Shown: positions 35,339-47,500 of the stretch, piece by piece
Position numbering within the stretch: position 1 is the stretch's first letter
How the letters are laid out: each line of letters starts with the position of its first letter
Source of the DNA: Flabesymbios commensalis
Lineage: Eukaryota > Annelida > Polychaeta > Terebellida > Flabelligeridae
Assembly: GCA_964017125.1 (NCBI GenBank)
Contig: OZ024905.1
Location: 35,375,534-35,439,533, forward strand
DNA length: 64,000 nucleotides
Reading direction: 5' to 3'
The notes under the pieces: model-generated
The model's database searches: none
The model's input: the letters and a program-made list of their open reading frames with translations, nothing else
Told to the model about the DNA's origin: nothing
Translations under genes and position numbers: made by a program

Positions 35339-35599
35339 ATGGATTCAGATGGGGAAACTGTAATTGATACTGGTCCATCCACAACAGGTGATGGACCAGA
35401 GAATGATACTTCACCTTCAACCAAAAAAGCTGCAAGGCGACCGATGAATGCTTTCCTAATTTTTTGCAAAAGACATCGTGCTTTGGTCAGGGAAAAAAAC
35501 CCACACTTGGATAATCGTTCTGTTACTCGCATACTTGGAGAGCTGTGGGCAAATCTTGATCCAGTTGAAAAAGCTGATTATACCAATTTGGCTAAGCAA
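35339..35599 (+). CDS. BBX: BBX exon 1 (first coding exon; start and most of HMG box)
   Basis: Encodes residues 1-87. The chosen start, [10 protein letters not shown], has a favourable A at -3 and G at +4. The exon body probably begins at the AG at 35321-35322 or 35330-35331, leaving a few bases of 5' UTR or of an earlier coding exon. It holds [16 protein letters not shown] and the first two helices plus part of the third. The donor is CAA|GTAAGA at 35600, phase 0. An in-frame ATG at 35282 lies before the acceptor and is not favoured. Confidence 0.9.
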
Positions 35600-38500
35600 G
35601 TAAGATAAAATGATAAGCATTTGTTTTTTATCAATCTAAATTAAACATATGAATAATTTCATTTTATAGTTACCTAAATGTACATTTGGTTCTCATTGTC
35701 CTCAATAATCATCATCTCTTAATCTTAAAGCAGTTATTTGGGATGGAGTATTTTCATTTTCAAGCTGTTTGCATAGAGTTGAAAAATTAATGAGCATTCC
35801 ATAGTGCCAAAAAGTACCAAGGTGCTTTGACTGTCAGTGTGTGTGATGTAGCTTTCCACATAAAGATTTATCATAAATACCATATTTTCATGTGCGCAGT
35901 GGCGGTTCCAGAGTTTTCAGTGATTTATTTTTTTCATATGGGGGGGGGGGGGGGGGATTGACCCCCATTTAAAAATTAAATTGATATAAAATCTATCAAA
36001 ATTGCCAAATTAAATTGATATAAAATCTATCAAAATTAGCTATTTGCCACTGTAGTGTCACAACACCTGTTTATTGGCTGAGAAGATTGTTAATAAAATG
36101 TATCTTTTGTAATAGTAAAGTTTTGTATTTACTGAATGATGAGGATGTTTATTGTATTTATCATGTTTATAGTACAAGGAGGCCTTTCTCAAAGCTAATC
36201 CAGGCTACAAATGGTACAGTACAGACAGATGGAATAGACAAACTGCTGAGGTGAAACCATCAACTCGACCAAGCAATGCCTACACTGTTTATCATGGACA
36301 GAAACCTCAGGTTATGGACTCGATATCACCTGGAAAATTAGCAGGTATCTCAATCATAGTACATGTAGATGTATAATGTTATTGATCAGTGAACGTTACA
36401 CAGATAGACTGATAACCAGACTGGGTCACAGCAAACACAAAATATTGATCAGAAGTTAGTGTTAATACATGTATGTATTGCAGCGTCACAGATGATGGTC
36501 CAACATTAAACCAGACTTGGGTCCATGTGTCGTTTTTTGCTTGGGTGGCCTGTATTCAAAGATCCTTAAATGTTATCTGACAGGTCTGGCAGGTTACTGT
36601 CAATTTTTATCAGTAAAACCTCCAATAAACGCCCATCTCTCCTGTAGCTTTAGGGGGTGAACAGTGTTTCATCTAGCTCTTTCTAACATGGCGCAGGCTC
36701 CCAGCACCATGTTGCCTTTTGTGACCGCCATGTTGCCCCTCATGAGCACCATGCTGCCCTTATTGAGTGGCATGTTGCCGTTTATGTGTGCCTTGTTGCC
36801 CTTCTTATATTCAACCCACCCAGGCCATTGTGACTGTGAAAAACACCCCAGTCACTGACTTCGCGCCGTTCACACCTATGACGCAATACCTGATAACGGT
36901 CTGTGTACATTGTGTAATAACTGGCCATGTTTACATACCTAACTGGTTCTGCTTATACCCTTAATTGGGGAGGGTGGGTGTTGGAAACGCCTAACTGGGT
37001 GCCCGGCGTGCATAATAAATAAGGTGCCCTAATGTCAGGTGGCGCCATGCCCCTTTTGAATCCTAGATGAAACACTGGTGAACATTATAATTAACACCCC
37101 GGCAATTGATAGAAGCTTTACAAGTTAACAACATGTTTTATAGTACATTTATATGTTAAATATTGATGCATATTATGTATATATTTTAGATCCATCAAAC
37201 ATGGGTGGTTTAAGTTTATTACTAATGGCTGATCAGCACAACATTGAACGTGAAGGTAACCAATCTCCACCAGAGAAGAGCTCTACAATCTCAAAGTCAC
37301 TTGCAGTTTGTGATCGCAGTTTGCATGATTCTTCTCCATGTGTAGCATCTGATTCCAATAAGTGCATCATAGAAAAAGAAACAGATGAAGTTAGTTAATG
37401 TTTTATTGATATTAAAAAATATTTTACAGTGTATATGGTGGATTTCATAGATTCACCTAGTTATGTGCCTAATTTTGTATCTGTTATTCCATCTGGTTAT
37501 ACTGACAAAATTTGAGCTTGCAGGACCCTTATTTTCTGGATAAGCTACTAGAATACTAGGTTTTAGCCTTTTTTGTGCTAATGTTCCATGTTCTGTTTGC
37601 AATAAAATAAATGTTTGCTATATTTACATTATACATTATTGCTTGAATAAACATGAGCAACACCCCAGATACACATTAATAACACTCCAGATAAACATTA
37701 ATAATACTCTAGTTAAACATGAAAAACACTCCAGATAAACATTAATAACACTCTAGATAAACATGAATAACACTCCAGATAAACAATAATAACACTCTAG
37801 ATAAACATGAATAACACTCCAGATAAACATTAATAACACTTTAGATAAACATGAATAACACTCCAGATAACCAATAATAGCACTCCAGATAAACATAAAT
37901 AAAACTCTAGATAAACATGTACAACACTCCAGATAAACATTAATAACACTCTAGATAAACATGAATAACACTCCAGATAAACATTCATGAACAACACTCC
38001 AGATAAACATGAATAACACTCCAGATAGACATGAATAGCACCCCAGATAAACATGAATAACACTCCAGATAAACATGAATAGCACTCCAGATAAACATTA
38101 ATAACACTCCAGATAAACATGAATAACACTCCAGATAAACATGAATAGCACTCCAGATAAACATTAATAGCACTCCAGATGAACATTAATAAAACTCTAG
38201 ATAAACATGTACAACACTCCAGATAAACATTAATAACACTCTAGATAAACATGAACAACACTCCAGATAAACATGAATAGCACTCCAGATAAACATTAAT
38301 AACACTCCAGATAAACATGAATAACATTCTATATAAACATGAATTACTCTCTAGATAGACATGAATAGCACTCCAGTTAAAGATTAATAACACTTTAGAT
38401 AAACACGAATAACACTCCAGATAAATATTAATAGCTCTCCAGATAAAGATTAATAACACTCTAGATAAACATGAATAACGGTCCAGATAAACATTAATAA

Positions 38501-41500
38501 CACTCTAGATAAACATGTACAACACTCCAGATAAACATGAATAACATTTTAGATAAACTTAAATAACTCACTTAGGATAAACATTAATAATACTCTAGAT
38601 AAACATGAATAACACTCCAGATAAACATGAATTACACTCTAGATAGACATGAATAGCACTCCAGATAAAGATTAATAACACTTTAGATAAGCATGAATAA
38701 CACTCCAGTTAAACATTCATGAACAACACTCCAGATAAACATGATTAACACTCCACATAAACATGAATAACACTCCAGATAAACATGAATAACACTCAGA
38801 CTCTAGATAAACATTCATGAACAACGCCCCAGATAAACATGAATAACACTCCAGATAAACATGAATAACACTCCAGATAGACATGAATCACACTCCAAAT
38901 AAACATGAATATTACTTCAGATAAACATAAATGACATTCTAGATACACATGAATAACACTCCAGATAGATTGAATAACACTATAGATAAACATGAATAAC
39001 ACTCTAGATAAACATTAATAACACTCTAGATAAACATGAATAACTCACTCCAGATAAACATTAATAATACTGTAGATAAACATGAATAACACTCCAGATA
39101 AACATTAATAACACTCTAGATAAACATAAATAACTCATTCCAGATAAACATTAATACCGTATATCCCAGTGTATAATGCGATGCTTTTTCTTAGCTATTC
39201 ATGTCACAAAAAGACACCTCGTATTATACATAGATGTAGAATTTAATACATTTTTTTAGCTCTCTAGCGGTAAGTTCAGCGGTAAGTCCTCTAGCGGTAG
39301 AACGTATCAGTAAACGTAGGCCAGTCAGCGTGTTTGGTAAGCAGGCCTATACACACGATAAAACAAGACTGTGCCTTTCCAACTAGTTACAAACAAGAGA
39401 CGTTCACCCAATGCTGGTACATTGTTGGGCAACCGTCTGCGACGCTGACACAACATTGTTCTAGCATTGGGTGAATGTGTCGTGTTTGCTAGGAGCCCCC
39501 GTCTCACATTCCCGCCGACGCGCGTGGCACCTTTGACAACCACGGGCAGATAAATGGCGCCGTTAGTCTGCAACCAATTCACACTCCTGACCTGTTCATT
39601 TATATTAATAATGATTTAATCTAAGATTGCCTCTCATATGGGAGTGTTCTATTGTGTTCGACAAATCTGAACATGATATTTTCCTATTGGAATGAGAGAA
39701 TGCGTTGACAAAATATAACAAGATATCTCTGATTATATTTCCTATCATAAATTCTATACATGTAGGCCTCAGAATGTCCATATTGCTGGGATAACATTAA
39801 CACCTACGGCTGATAAGGTATTGAGCAAATGGTGGTATCTGTTAGCTGTAGTTCATGGAGGGCTGCTGTCTTATTGCACCTAGACACCTTATACAACCAA
39901 ACACCTCTTGTGTCTAGACAATGCGGCTACTAGTAGTCTGCAAATGTTTTACAATCACATTTCATCTTGAAATGTTCTTATTTGAGCACGACCATATTAA
40001 AAAATGATTTTTGTAATAGATAAATTAAAATAATATAAACTTGTCATACCGGTATTTTAAAATCTGTGTACATATATATGTAGCCTATGCAGGCCTCAGA
40101 ATGTCTGCCCACCGAGACAGTCCCGATGACATCCACTCTGCCGTGGAAAATCAAAATACAGTATCTGCTTGCTTTACAAGTAAGCAGATACTGTCCTTTG
40201 GTTTTGCAGAGCTGTACTGTTGCGCTGTTCCCGTCATTGAGCATCGTGTATGCAGGTGTCATGACGCTATTAGTAGAATAAGATAATATCCATGCCTCAC
40301 ATTTAGATGGCCCGGAGCGCTGCCAACCGGGACGCTGCCGACATCCAAAATTTGAGGTCGTATTATACAGAGGGGTAGGCGTTTTTCAGGTCATTCGAGG
40401 CCTCAAATCTTAACTCGTATTATACATGGCGTCGCACTATACGCGGGGATATTTGGTAATACTGTAGATAAACATGAATAACTCACTCCAGATAAACATT
40501 AATAACACTCCAGATAAACATGAATAACACTCCAGATAAACATTAATAGCACTCTAGATAAACATGAATAACACTCCAGATAAACATGAATACCACTCCA
40601 GATAAACATGAATAATACTCCAAATAAACATGAATATTACTCCAGATAAACATGTATATCACTCCAGATATAATCAATATTTGTTGCTGAAGGGCATTAT
40701 TTAAATTGAATAGTGGGGAACCAACTCATGTCTGCCAAGCTTGTGATGTTAGCATGTAAATTATTATTATGTTTCAAGGATCAAACCATCAGGCAAATCC
40801 TATTTTGCTTTCCCATAATGTTTCCAACAAACAGCCTGATAGGTAGATATATCTGTTTCTAGAAAAGTTAGCTCACTTAGCTAGTTTAGGTCTGGTGCTA
40901 TGGTGTAGAGTTTAATAAAATTACACTAACCTCGTACTCAATTGGTAAAAGTTTTTATCATCCAGATTCCAGATCATGTAAAAACCAGGTGATTTATGGG
41001 AACAAAAAGTGATGATAGCATTCTCCACATATAATTGACCTTTTGGTCAATATTTCCTATTTGCACATAAAAATTGATTGATTTATCTCTAAAGAAACCA
41101 GTAGTATTTTGCTGTGGTATAAGATTTTGTCATCATGCAGCAACCGCAGTCTATGAAAGCTAGAAACGATGCATCAGTCTTCTCCTGTGCACTGCCCTAC
41201 AGTGTAAGTATAAAATATGCTGATCTGATCTTGATATATTTATAATTGTGATATATCCTTTTTTTCAGTTACAATCTGACAATAAGTTTACAAAAGGGGG
41301 AATTGCTCCATCTCTATCAACTGCTTTCACGCCATATTCAGGACAGGTTGCTGTAGAAAAGACAAGGGAAGATTTTCTACATACAAAGAATGCTGAAAAT
41401 TTAAAAAATGTAAACAAAGAAGCAGATGATTTGAACAAGCTGGTTAAAGGCAGTAGCAGTACATGTAGTTCGGGACATTTAGCATATTCTTCTAATAATT

Positions 41501-44500
41501 CCATGAACTCGGATTGCGAGCTTATGTCATCAAAGCCTCACCCTAAATACACAGAATTAAAAATACCAGTAGTTCGCCGTAGCAGTATAAGTAGCAGTAA
41601 TGGATCAGATGATGATGTCATCAGGGTATCATCTTCTATTGCAATGTCTAAGCATAGCAGAGCACCCGGAACACCACCACAAATACAGGGTCCTGGTGGA
41701 ATAGAAATATGGCCAGCTTCAAGCAAAGTTGTAATAGACAGGGCTATAGAAACAATGTATACCAAGGAAATAATAAAGGACCGCCTCCATAATAGTAATA
41801 ACACTGATCATAAAAATACCTCCGCAGCAGTAAAGCATACTACCTCACAAGAATCTGCTCGTGCAACAACTCCTCATATATTGAAGTGTCCTGCAGTGCT
41901 TGATTCAAACTTACTAAGCCGGAATCTCAAATGCAGTGAGCATAATGAGATGAGCAATAATGGCAATATTTCCAGTATTGTAAACAATCAAGTAGAGTCA
42001 TCTTCTCGACATGATTTAGACATAGAAGAAATGCTCAGAAAGCCATTCACATTTGGCCAAATTCAAGAAACACTAATTCGTAAGGCAATGGAAGATTCTT
42101 ACAGGACGGTTGAACCTTGTTCATCAAATCCTGCAGAGCCTTCCCTTTTTTCTAGAAATCATAAGACTTCAAATAAAATTGCCAAATGTAATGCTGAAAA
42201 GTGTATGGTAAAAAAGGAGGAATCAAAAAACAGACCCACAAAACAAGGTACTTCATAATTATGCAATACACAAGTGTATTAATGTTTAATGTATTTTTAA
42301 TGAACACATCATTCTAAAAGATAACTGATGAATTTGAAAACGGTTTCAGTATTTCCTATATATACCCATGGTACATGAGATCAAATTTTGAAACGCATTT
42401 TGAGAGTGTCAGAAGGAGTCTTTGTCTTGTAAGAATGAGGTGTCCTACCCAATTTCAACCAATTTCAGTCCTAATACTGAAAAAAAACAATTATTTTTGC
42501 TGATAATGTCATTGAAAATAAATGGTTCTTCAGTATTACATGTATCATAAATAGTTGAAGTTGAGGCATTATTCTCTCATTTTTACAAGTGAATTTTACT
42601 TTTTTGTAATGTTTTGTAATGCAAATTAACCTGTTTTCAATCAGAATAGCCAGTGGGTAATTATTCAGCATCACAAGAAATGTGTCATTCTCCTGGCTGA
42701 AAATTAACCCTTAAAGCGCTGAAATATGTCTCATAAACCATTGAGAGATATATAAAGACGATCCCCTCGCTGAAAGGGTTAAAGTGACTGTTTCATTTCA
42801 AAAAATACTGCTCGTTTTAGAGATGATTTGCTCTTTTACAATGTATGAGTTTTAAACTGAATACGATAGAAGAAACTGAAAAAAAACTATGCACCACAAA
42901 TAACATAAAACCTTAATTTTCTCAATTTGACCCATGATGTAGGCATGCAGTAGATATAGATTTTGCTATATAGCACTGCAGCATAGAGAACTATGACACT
43001 CCGCACCATGTTGTGTTTATTGTTTCATATCATTATTGTGTGAGACTTACTTCCGCCGACCCAAGAAACCCAGCCGTTAATTTCAATATACCTTCCTTTT
43101 CTGAATCATTTTCTTCATCTTCACTTATATCTTGAAAATATGTTATTCATGGTTCCAAGAATCAATAAGATAGTAGTAAATTGTACTAACTTTGGAACAA
43201 CTTGTGTTTGAAACTTATGACATATCAACTTGCTTCGGCAAGACTTGACAGGCCTTCAGATTTAAAAATTGGTGGCGGGTGAAATAAAGCTCACCTCAAA
43301 GTGGTGAGGCGAGTGATAACTCACCATAGTTAAATGCAATGGCTAACTGGTTGATGAAAATTGAATAAAACCTATAAATTTGCAATTAATAAAAAATCTG
43401 ACAAGATTAAGGTGAGCTGTATTTCGCTCACCTGACTTCACACTTGCGTGAGTTATGGTGTGCGTGAGCAATCACTCACGCCAAATCTGAAGGCTTGACT
43501 TGATCACATACTAGTACTGGTGTCCAGGCGGTGATGTCTGAGCCATTTCACCGCCAGGACACCAGTACATGATCAAATTTAATTTTTTCAATAATATTCC
43601 TTCCGTTTTAATGTGTCTACATCACTGCCCAAGAAATGAAGAATTTTAAGGTGGACTAAAATACACGTTCTGAAATCTGCTAAAAAGTAGTAAAAAAAGT
43701 ATAAAGTAATCTTTCTATTTTTTTCCCCTGTAGGCTGTGGTCTTCTCTATACCTTCCTCCAAAATCTGTAAACCACATTTTCATACTGTATGTAACAATT
43801 GACATCATAATTCATCAGGCCATGAAAGGGTTAAGTATTCATTTTCAAGTTATTGAAAATCACAACATGGATTTTTGGTCTTGAAAAGTATTGCATTTTT
43901 CATATGCAAAGTGTTATAAGCATGAAAGTGAAAATGATGGTTGGCAGCATGCACATAATATGCATGCACACTCCCTCTCAGATTCTGTGCATATGTGCTA
44001 GATACACATGTATCCAAACTCTAGCATTGCAATGTATGATAGAGTCCATGGCCTGTGATTGGTCAGTCAATGCACTTTCCAAGGGAAAAATGGGTATGAT
44101 TTCTTTAGCATTAAAAATGGAAAATTTAAGCATTAAAAGCCTTACAGGTGAGCTTGATTAAGTCACAGGTTTTTAGTCACAAGTTCTGAAACTTATGCTT
44201 ATGTTCACCCTACAGACTTTCAAATAAGTTTGAAAATGACACGTGTACATGTATCTGATTAAAATTGTCCACAGGTTAGACATTTGTGATTTTTATTTGT
44301 GTTTTTTCTCTGGCTTGATTGCCTTTTTTTTAACACTACATTGTATTACCTGGTTTAACAATACATGTAAAATATTAATACCAGAACAGATGCATTAGTT
44401 TTCTCCATATTGAGAAAAAGGATTTTTACTTGCCTATTTTTTAATCACCTGTCAGCTGAAATTGATAAACATTCATGTTTTTTTTCTGCGACCAGAAGCT

Positions 44501-47500
44501 GGCATCAAGATGAAGTTGAAAGAAGCAGATTTGGCACAACCAACTGGTCAATCTACCGGACAATTCATTGAGTGCCTTATACACAACGCTTGTCTGAAAA
44601 TTTGCTCTGACTCTGAGGGTAATTCTCTTAAACCAACCTTGAAACATGTAAAAAACCAACCAGCATCTTCTCACCCATGTGTAAACAGACATGGTGATGA
44701 TATGGATAAGGTGGATAAATCAACTATATCATTGCCTGACAAGGTTAGTAGGATTAGTGGAGGTGTGGATTACTTAAATACTTCTCTCGACCAGATACCC
44801 CATACTAAAAGAGAGCTGTTCCGTGAAGATATGACAATTGGTACAAGTATGAGTGTGATATCCAGAGATGTGATGCCAGAAACTATGAGAACCAGCTGCT
44901 CCAGCTCACTCAGTGGCAACACTATACTCACCTGTAATGCATCCTCTATTGCTAGCTGTCCCTCACAACCATATTTCCTCAGTCCTGTTTTATCTCATTC
45001 CTCTACGAATATGCAACCATGTCATGCTTCAACGGCCATGCTTGTTGCCGCTGAATTGTCTTCACGAAATATTGCACCATCTGCTGTATCAACAGTGGGC
45101 CTACTGTCATCACATAAGTTTACTGGAGAGGAGAATTTCAAAGGCATTGAAACAGTCTGTAATGATGATGTAGATGTTGATAACATGAAACATAACAATA
45201 ACAATAAAGATGATGTCCCAGGGGAAACAAATCCCAGCACAAGTGGGGCAATTCAAATTAAAAAGGCAAGTGAAAACGAATTGTCTACTCCAAATGAACA
45301 CCTTGCTATGGAACTGGTAGAATCTTTAGTAAAAAACAATGATGTGACAGCGGATTCATTATCCAACAATACAGAAGAATGTGAAGCCACCGGCTCAGAT
45401 GTTTCAGGCCTTCGTAAGTCGAAACGAAGTAACCGAGGACAACGATACCAGAAACTGATTTCCGAAGGATTATTATCACCAGCTCGGCCTGGAATTAGAT
45501 CTTCAAAATCTGACAGCAGGTAGTTATATTAAGTTATACCCATTTTAACTGGTTTCTATCAAATAGTGTAGGTTTTTAATAACTATTTATTGCTTAGTAG
45601 GAAAGCCTTTTTATATTATATAAGAAAAATGAAAACAGCCAGTGCACAAAAGTTTTGATAATTTTATGTATTGCATATCAAATGTCATTTAAAATGTATT
45701 AATGGTAATGGTTTGACTTGAAACAGTTTTTTAATATGAGATAATATGATTTCCACCCTCCATGACCATATCTCTCCATTAATATCATCCACAGATCTAA
45801 TAAATGTATTGTTTGTATTCTATTTTTTTGTGAAAGTTAAATTTTAATTTAAAAAATATATATATTTGTATTTTCATATAATTGAAAATCTGTGTTTTTA
45901 TTTTTTCTGAGACATACATTGTGAATGTGAATGATATGAATTAATATATTGATAAAATTATATTAATTTTTCTAAGCAAGCAGAAATCTAACCCTTTCTG
46001 TGTGGATGTCATTTTTTAATTTATTTTTTATTCCTTTAAATCTGCCAATTGTGCCAACAGCCAAAAAGTAACGGAATAACTTCCAAAATATAAATTTTAT
46101 ACATTTCCCGTTATAACATTTGTCTCTATCATGACCAAATTTCCCAGATAATAAGTTATATTTTGATTATATTGATCCCATCTGAGGCGAACATTATTTT
46201 TTCATTTTACAAGTGTTCTTTCTCATGTTTCTTACCAACTTCTAACACTTACAGATATTTGAAATATCGATGTGGCTGGATGGTGGGCATATACACATAC
46301 ATGTATATGATACATATATGTACATACATATCATTATCTATTATAGTATGTAGGTGTTCATATTTTATATAACAGACACTTTGTTATGTATCATTGCTTA
46401 CCATGCTTACATCATCTTTATTTTTGATAATATACCTTTATACTATTCTTATGAGAGGTTGAATAAACTGTTCTGAATACCTAATTCAGCATAATCATGG
46501 GCAGGAATCAGAACATCATACATACATACATGTATACATGTGTAATGTAAATCAGGTCAACATTGGACAATATCGTATTGTCTACATAACTGACAAAATA
46601 TGAAAATTTTACTTATATGTTATAGATCAGGACACTATCATTAGTAGCAGTACTACATGTACATGTATCTAAAAAGGCACTGTTAGTCCACCTGTTTATT
46701 TAGATTACAGGAAAATCAATATAAAATCGAAAATAATGTAGAATCTGGTAAAGTTTGAATGCAGCTCATGATTCAATGGCCGTCATATTGTGAGGCGTTT
46801 TAGATAGTTGATAAATTTTTTTAAATGGTGAGTCACATATATTAGGCCTACTACTAGACCAGTCACCTTTTTTTTGTTACGTACTGTATCTAGATAGGGC
46901 AAGTGATTAAAAAAAAATCCCTATTCAATGCAGCCAAGATGTCACTGAAGTGAAACCTGAAGGACGTCTTCTGCCTGTCCGAGGTCATGTGGCAAGATCT
47001 GTGTCTGAAAGCAGCATTGATAGTCTACCTGAACAGCAAATGGCTAGATATAAAACTAGGTGGGTTTTTATACTTCTGTTATCATGGTTATGTAGTCATA
47101 ATATGTTTTTTTAAAACAGCACTCTGTAGTAAACAAAGACCTCCCACACAAAGACATACACCTGTAGATACAATAATTGTTTTCCATCTTGCAACCACAA
47201 ATGGAACGACAGTGTGCAAGTTGAATTTAAAAAAAAAGATTTGCAAATTACCAGTGGTTGTTGATAAGTGTAAACATATCTAGGTACTTCTACTTTTTGT
47301 CTGCATTAAAAATTACACAAGAGATTAACATCAATAACATCATCAAATTGGCGTCATAAATATAAAAAATGGAAGAATTTATAATTTTCCATATTTTCAT
47401 CTCTGGTATTCCATAGTGTCATACTGAAATACTTGTATTACATTTTGTATGAGCACATAATTTTACAGTGGAATTTGCTATGAGAGACTACCCTTATGGG

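Noticed and set aside
36664-36858. Open frame with repeated MLPF/MLPL motifs, membrane-like
   Set aside because: A 21-bp minisatellite inside a hAT5-like element in BBX intron 2; the repeat length creates the periodic residues.
37830-39002. Minus-strand open frames of 62-118 residues with repeated FIWS and [11 protein letters not shown]
   Set aside because: They are the 22-bp minisatellite read in three frames; no start context, splice signals or non-repeat sequence.
40159-40193. Perfect-looking 16-bp stem as a miRNA precursor
   Set aside because: Stem of 15 of 16 pairs with a 3-base loop is too short for a precursor, and it lies inside the 1300-bp transposon.
41265-41804. Minus-strand frames opposite BBX exon 4
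   Set aside because: Shadows of the coding exon; leucine/serine-rich from the antisense of S/N codons.
46987-47283. 98-residue frame as an extra BBX exon in intron 5
   Set aside because: Skipping it already gives matching phases between exons 5 and 6, and it shows no similarity to BBX or fitting splice sites.
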